A DNA stretch of 64,000 nt from Bin87 sp965203195 (GTDB taxonomy: Bacteria > Chloroflexota > Dehalococcoidia > Lucifugimonadales > UBA3495). The notes beneath the pieces were generated by a model, which was not told where the DNA came from, did no database searches, and saw only the letters and a list, made by a program, of their open reading frames with translations. The stretch is taken from NCBI GenBank assembly GCA_965203195.1, contig OZ241860.1, positions 3,410,001 through 3,474,000 of the forward strand, written 5' to 3'. Position numbers and translations under genes: made by a program. Positions 61,334-64,000 of this stretch are shown here, piece after piece. Position 1 is the first letter of the stretch. Each line of letters begins with the position of its first letter.

Positions 61334-62500
61334 TCACTCGCTGCGGTGCAGGACCAGGCAGGTAATGTCGTCGAATTGGGGGGCTTCGCCGGCGAAGTCC
61401 TTGACGGCGTCCAGGACGGCCTGGGTAGCGGACTGGCAGTCCGGCGCGCCGCCGCCGGCGAAGACGGCGCTCAACCGTTCCATGCCGAATTCCTCGCCTT
61501 CGACGTTGACGGCTTCGGTGACGCCGTCGGTGTAGAAGATGACGCTGTCGCCGGGGGCGATGGTGATGGAGCGTTGTTCGTAGTCGGCGCCGGGGAGGAC
61601 GGCGAGGGCGATGCCGTCGGTGCCGGGCAGGATGTCGGAGGAGCCGTCGGCGTGGACGATGACGGGGAGGTTGTGGCCGCCGTTGGCGTAGGTGAGTTGG
61701 CCGATGGCGGGGTCGTACACGGCGTAGAGCAGGGTTACGAACATCATCGTTTCGTTGTCGGCGTAGAGCAGGTCGTTGACTTCGCGGAGGATGTTGCCGG
61801 GCTGGCCGAGGCCGATGGCGGAGCCTTTGAGGAGGGTGCGGCTGGACATCATAAAGAGGGCGGCGGGCACGCCCTTATCGGAGACGTCGGCGATGGCGAG
61901 GCCGATGCGTCCGTCGTCCAGGGGGGTAATGTCGAAGAAGTCGCCGCCCACTTCGCGGGCGGGGTTCATGCTGCCGTAGGTCTGGTAGGCGTCGGTGGCG
62001 GGGAAGACGGTGGGCAGGATGGCCTGCTGCATTTTGTTGGCGACGTCCAGCTCGTGTTCCAGGGCGACCAGTCGGTCGCGGGACTGCATGGCTTCGCGCC
62101 AGGTTTCCAGGTTGGTGAGGGTGCGTTCGATGGTGACGCGGAGGTCGTCGAAGTCCACGGGTTTGGTGACGAAGTCGAAGGCGCCGCGGTTCATGGCGGC
62201 GCGGATGTTTTTCATATCGCCGTAGGCGGAGATGATGACCGACCGGGTGTCGGGGGCGACGTCCGGGATGTGCTCCAGGAGGGCGAGGCCGTCCATTTGG
62301 GGCATATTGATGTCGGAGAGGACCATATCGATGTCCTCGTCCTGCCCGAGTTTTTGGAGGGCTTCCACGCCGTTGCGGGCGAAGACGAACTGGTAGCGTC
62401 CGGAGCGGATGCTGCGGCGCATCCGCTGGAGGACGAGAGGTTCCAGGTCGGGTTCGTCGTCCACCACCAGGATGCGGTAGGGACCTTGGGTATCCGCCAT
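61334..62500 (-). CDS. Response regulator fused to a PP2C/SpoIIE-type phosphatase
   Basis: 388 residues. Receiver domain first (ILVVDDEPD, phospho-Asp63 in LSDINMPQMDG, Lys in FVTKPVD), a short helical linker, then the PPM phosphatase with VGGDFFD, ADVSDKGVPAALFM and FDDITCLVLHR supplying the metal-binding acids. It should dephosphorylate the STAS protein when its receiver is phosphorylated, presumably by the operon kinase. AAGGGGG lies before the ATG. Overlaps the RsbW-like gene in the GTGA junction. Confidence 0.93.
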   Translation of the reverse strand: MADTQGPYRILVVDDEPDLEPLVLQRMRRSIRSGRYQFVFARNGVEALQKLGQDEDIDMVLSDINMPQMDGLALLEHIPDVAPDTRSVIISAYGDMKNIRAAMNRGAFDFVTKPVDFDDLRVTIERTLTNLETWREAMQSRDRLVALEHELDVANKMQQAILPTVFPATDAYQTYGSMNPAREVGGDFFDITPLDDGRIGLAIADVSDKGVPAALFMMSSRTLLKGSAIGLGQPGNILREVNDLLYADNETMMFVTLLYAVYDPAIGQLTYANGGHNLPVIVHADGSSDILPGTDGIALAVLPGADYEQRSITIAPGDSVIFYTDGVTEAVNVEGEEFGMERLSAVFAGGGAPDCQSATQAVLDAVKDFAGEAPQFDDITCLVLHRSE

Positions 62501-62570
62501 AACTTCCCCCTTGACAGGTTCCCCGCTGTGGCCGTGGGCGGGGTCGGTGTGTTGCCGGGTTGGGCGCCGG

Positions 62571-62616
62571 TGGGCGAGTGGGTGGGGTGGGTGGTGGGGT
62601 GGGGCGCGGGTGGGGC
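62571..62616 (+). other. Run of G-tracts with G-quadruplex potential
   Basis: At least six GGG or GGGG tracts separated by 1-5 bases, between the STAS stop and the response-regulator start. In the operon mRNA this is C-rich; the non-template DNA strand opposite could fold. Confidence 0.4.
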
Positions 62617-62635
62617 TGGCGCCGGCAGGGGGCGG

Positions 62636-62974
62636 TTAGCCGGAGAGGGCGGCTACGGCGTCGGACTGGGAGGCGTGGATGTCGATGACGCGGTCGAAGC
62701 CGCTGATTTCGAATACCTCGCGGACGGTGCCGGACAATTCGCAGAGGGCGAATTTGGCGTTGCGCCGCTGGAGGGTGCGGGCGGTCTGGAGGATGACGCG
62801 GAGGCCCGCCGAGCTGATGTAGGCGAGATCGGCCATATCCAGGACGACGACGGAGTCGCTGGGCTGGATGGTGGCTTCCAGTTCCTCGTAGAACTTCTGG
62901 GCGTTGGCGCTGTCGATGCGTTCTACCGCCTTGATGATCAGGGCGCCGTCGTTCCGCTGGGATTGAGTGGTCAT
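62636..62974 (-). CDS. STAS-domain anti-sigma factor antagonist
   Basis: 112 residues. VVVLDMADLAYISSAGLRVIL contains the phosphorylatable Ser (54/55) of SpoIIAA/RsbV-type proteins. GAGG lies eight bases before the ATG. First gene of the partner-switching operon STAS, phosphatase, kinase, lipoprotein, histidine kinase. Confidence 0.92.
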   Translation of the reverse strand: MTTQSQRNDGALIIKAVERIDSANAQKFYEELEATIQPSDSVVVLDMADLAYISSAGLRVILQTARTLQRRNAKFALCELSGTVREVFEISGFDRVIDIHASQSDAVAALSG

Positions 62975-63070
62975 AGCGTTGTCCTCTGAGATTCGTTCTG
63001 CGCGATTGAGATTCAGGGCCGCGGGGGGGAGCGCGCAGGGCTTCCGCTGCGGCGGCTCTACGGATTGCGA

Positions 63071-63157
63071 TGGTGCCGAAGGTCAGACTCGAACTGACAC
63101 GGGATTCTCTCCCACCGGTTTTTGAGACCGACGCGTCTACCATTTCGCCACTTCGGC
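63071..63157 (-). tRNA. tRNA-Leu, anticodon CAA
   Basis: On the minus strand acceptor GCCGAAG pairs with CTTCGGC, discriminator A, and CCA is encoded. The anticodon stem TCGGT/ACCGG encloses CTCAAAA (anticodon CAA, codon TTG). A long variable arm GGGAGAGAATCCC and T arm GTCAG-TTCGAGT-CTGAC confirm a class II tRNA; D-arm residues include TGGTAGACGC. All stems are intact. Confidence 0.97.
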
Positions 63158-63231
63158 GCGGGGGCATTGTAGCACGCAAACGGCGGGGCAAGCGACCGGA
63201 TGGCGGGCGCCCGCACGATTACGCGAAAGCT

Positions 63232-63260
63232 ATTATAATAGCAAAATGCCGCCGGCACAA
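63232..63260 (-). promoter_or_regulatory. Promoter of tRNA-Leu
   Basis: On the minus strand TTGTGC (63260-63255), 17-base spacer, perfect TATAAT (63237-63232); the -10 sits in a 14-bp palindrome GCTATTATAATAGC. Start of transcription about 70 bases before the tRNA. Confidence 0.55.
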
Positions 63261-63394
63261 CCGGATTTTTGGGCCGGGGAAGGGGCGACCGGGCAAAGGG
63301 GCGACGGAATTGGGCCGGATGCCGGCGGGTAAGGCGAGGCCGGCGGTTGCGCCGGCGGGCCGGGCGTTGTAGGATTGAGCAGCGGGATTGAAAC

Positions 63395-63480
63395 GGGCAG
63401 CCCGGTTTATTGAGCAGCCCGGTTCAATTGAGCAACCCGGCTCATTGCGTAGCCCGATTCACGGGCCGCCCGGTTCCGGG
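63395..63480 (+). repeat. Five degenerate 17-bp tandem units
   Basis: Units begin near 63395, 63412, 63430, 63447 and 63463 and share AGCAGCCCGGTT-like cores. They end 90 bases before the GatB/YqeY start. Too short and variable for CRISPR; no spacer structure. Confidence 0.65.
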
Positions 63481-63570
63481 ATTGATGTCGCGGGGCGGTC
63501 ATTGCCCAACCGGGCGGCGCAAAGCAAGCAAGCAAAAAGCAAGAGAGTTAGCGCAAAAGGCGGCAGTCTG

Positions 63571-64000
63571 ATGGCAACGATTAAAGAGCGGCTGGAAGGG
63601 GACATTCGCGACGCGATGCGCGCCCGGAACCAGGAACGGCTGGATACCCTGCGGTTCCTGAAGAGCCAGATCCAGCTGGTGGAGAAAAATACGCTCAAGG
63701 AGCTGGACGAGTCCGGCGTGGCGGATGTGGTGGCCAAGCAGGCCAAAGACCGGCGGGAAAGCATCCGAATGTTCGGGGAAGGGGGGCGGCCGGATCTGGT
63801 GGCGAAGGAGGAGGCGTCGCTGGCGGTGTTGCAGGAGTATCTGCCGGAGCAGCTGGATGCGGCGGCGCTGGAGGCGCTGGCGCGGCAGGTGATTGCCGAG
63901 GTGGGGGCGGGCGGCCCCGGCGACCGGGGCAAAGTGATGGGGCGGATTATGCCCCAGGCGCGGGGCAAGGCGGACGGCAGCGAGGTGAATGCCATCGTTT
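63571..64000 (+). CDS. GatB/YqeY domain protein, 5' part (runs off the window)
   Basis: 143 residues are visible. MATIKERLEGDIRDAMRARNQERLDTLRFLKSQIQ is the typical YqeY start; VLQEYLPEQLD and GKVMGRIMPQARGKADGSEVN follow in family order. Small YqeY proteins resemble the tRNA-binding tail of GatB; they are linked to tRNA-dependent amidation or other tRNA quality control without firm proof. The ribosome site is weak (AAAGG about eleven bases upstream). The family is about 150 residues long, so only a few C-terminal residues are missing. Confidence 0.92.
   Translation, partial: MATIKERLEGDIRDAMRARNQERLDTLRFLKSQIQLVEKNTLKELDESGVADVVAKQAKDRRESIRMFGEGGRPDLVAKEEASLAVLQEYLPEQLDAAALEALARQVIAEVGAGGPGDRGKVMGRIMPQARGKADGSEVNAIV

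Larger units (their letters stand above)
63158..63570. other. Intergenic region between tRNA-Leu and the GatB/YqeY gene
   Basis: Holds the tRNA promoter and a 17-bp repeat array, listed separately. No gene visible. Confidence 0.45.

Noticed and set aside
61346..62989. 547-residue plus-strand frame over the partner-switching genes
   Set aside because: Antisense shadow of the response regulator and STAS genes, without start signals.
63395..63480. Tandem repeats considered as a CRISPR array
   Set aside because: Units are contiguous and 16-18 bases long, with no spacers and no cas genes in the window.
63459..63995. 178-residue minus-strand frame at the right edge
   Set aside because: Ser-rich shadow; the plus strand here encodes a clear YqeY protein.

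Overview
The window is 64 kb of GC-rich bacterial chromosome with dense, mostly single-gene or short-operon organisation. Gene content points to Chloroflexota, most like a SAR202/Dehalococcoidia-type lineage. Supporting signs are substrate-binding lipoproteins with long Val/Glu repeat linkers, F420-type Ddn oxidoreductase, UbiD, RraA, carboxymuconolactone decarboxylase, LLM flavin enzymes, NHL-repeat proteins, 2-oxoacid:ferredoxin oxidoreductase, menaquinone methylation and Uma2 genes. This placement is inference; no rRNA or marker set is present.

Layout, left to right. 0-12 kb: end of a family-5 solute-binding protein, a metallothionein-like Cys/His protein, an unrecognised gene with a conserved leader (copy 1 of a repeated unit), korAB, an arrestin-like protein, rarA, a Ddn-like enzyme, a zinc-ribbon protein and a UbiD decarboxylase. 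12-16 kb: an EcoRII/Dcm-type restriction-modification (R-M) system with Vsr, visibly lower in GC. 16-25 kb: RraA, a glycine-betaine-type binding protein, an orphan AprB, a conserved unknown, then the replication operon rplI-dnaB-dnaD-like-tandem dnaC-like, and an NHL protein. 25-36 kb: a 1005-residue single-chain DNA methylase with a possible nuclease motif, ComB, an NHL paralogue, a HemQ-like protein, four Uma2 genes in two facing pairs, and a GSA-type aminotransferase. 36-46 kb: histidine phosphatase and CBS/CorC membrane protein, tsaD, a small membrane protein, menaquinone methyltransferase, a DHFR-like protein, a J-domain protein with a 46-residue repeat array, copy 2 of the repeated unit (inverted), and a BtuF-like protein. 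46-55 kb: VOC protein, flavin reductase, a second type II R-M system (methylase, nuclease, XRE controller), LLM oxidoreductase, 3-hydroxyisobutyrate-dehydrogenase-like enzyme, GalU and PanE. 54.5-55.6 kb: an IS-scarred patch with one hypothetical gene. 55.6-63 kb: a TIM-barrel protein and alpha/beta hydrolase downstream of a partner-switching operon (STAS, response regulator-PP2C, RsbW-like kinase, LivK-like lipoprotein, histidine kinase with a frameshift). The window ends with tRNA-Leu(CAA) and the start of a GatB/YqeY gene.

How the genes relate: korAB, the flavin/F420/LLM enzymes and menaquinone synthesis suggest redox and aromatic/organic-acid catabolism. The 57.3-63 kb operon looks like a ligand-sensing route into a STAS/anti-sigma switch. 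Three R-M-type loci and the Uma2 cluster form scattered defence or mobile-gene islands.

Most notable: (i) a 1.4-kb unit repeated in inverse orientation with both leader and gene conserved; (ii) a J-domain protein carrying a regular 46-residue repeat; (iii) an internally duplicated helicase loader overlapping the dnaD-like gene; (iv) low-complexity Asp/Ser/Gly/Glu inserts in conserved enzymes; (v) an abrupt change in strand G/C bias near 36 kb that looks like an origin-type skew switch or an assembly/rearrangement junction. All calls come from reading the sequence; no similarity search was run.
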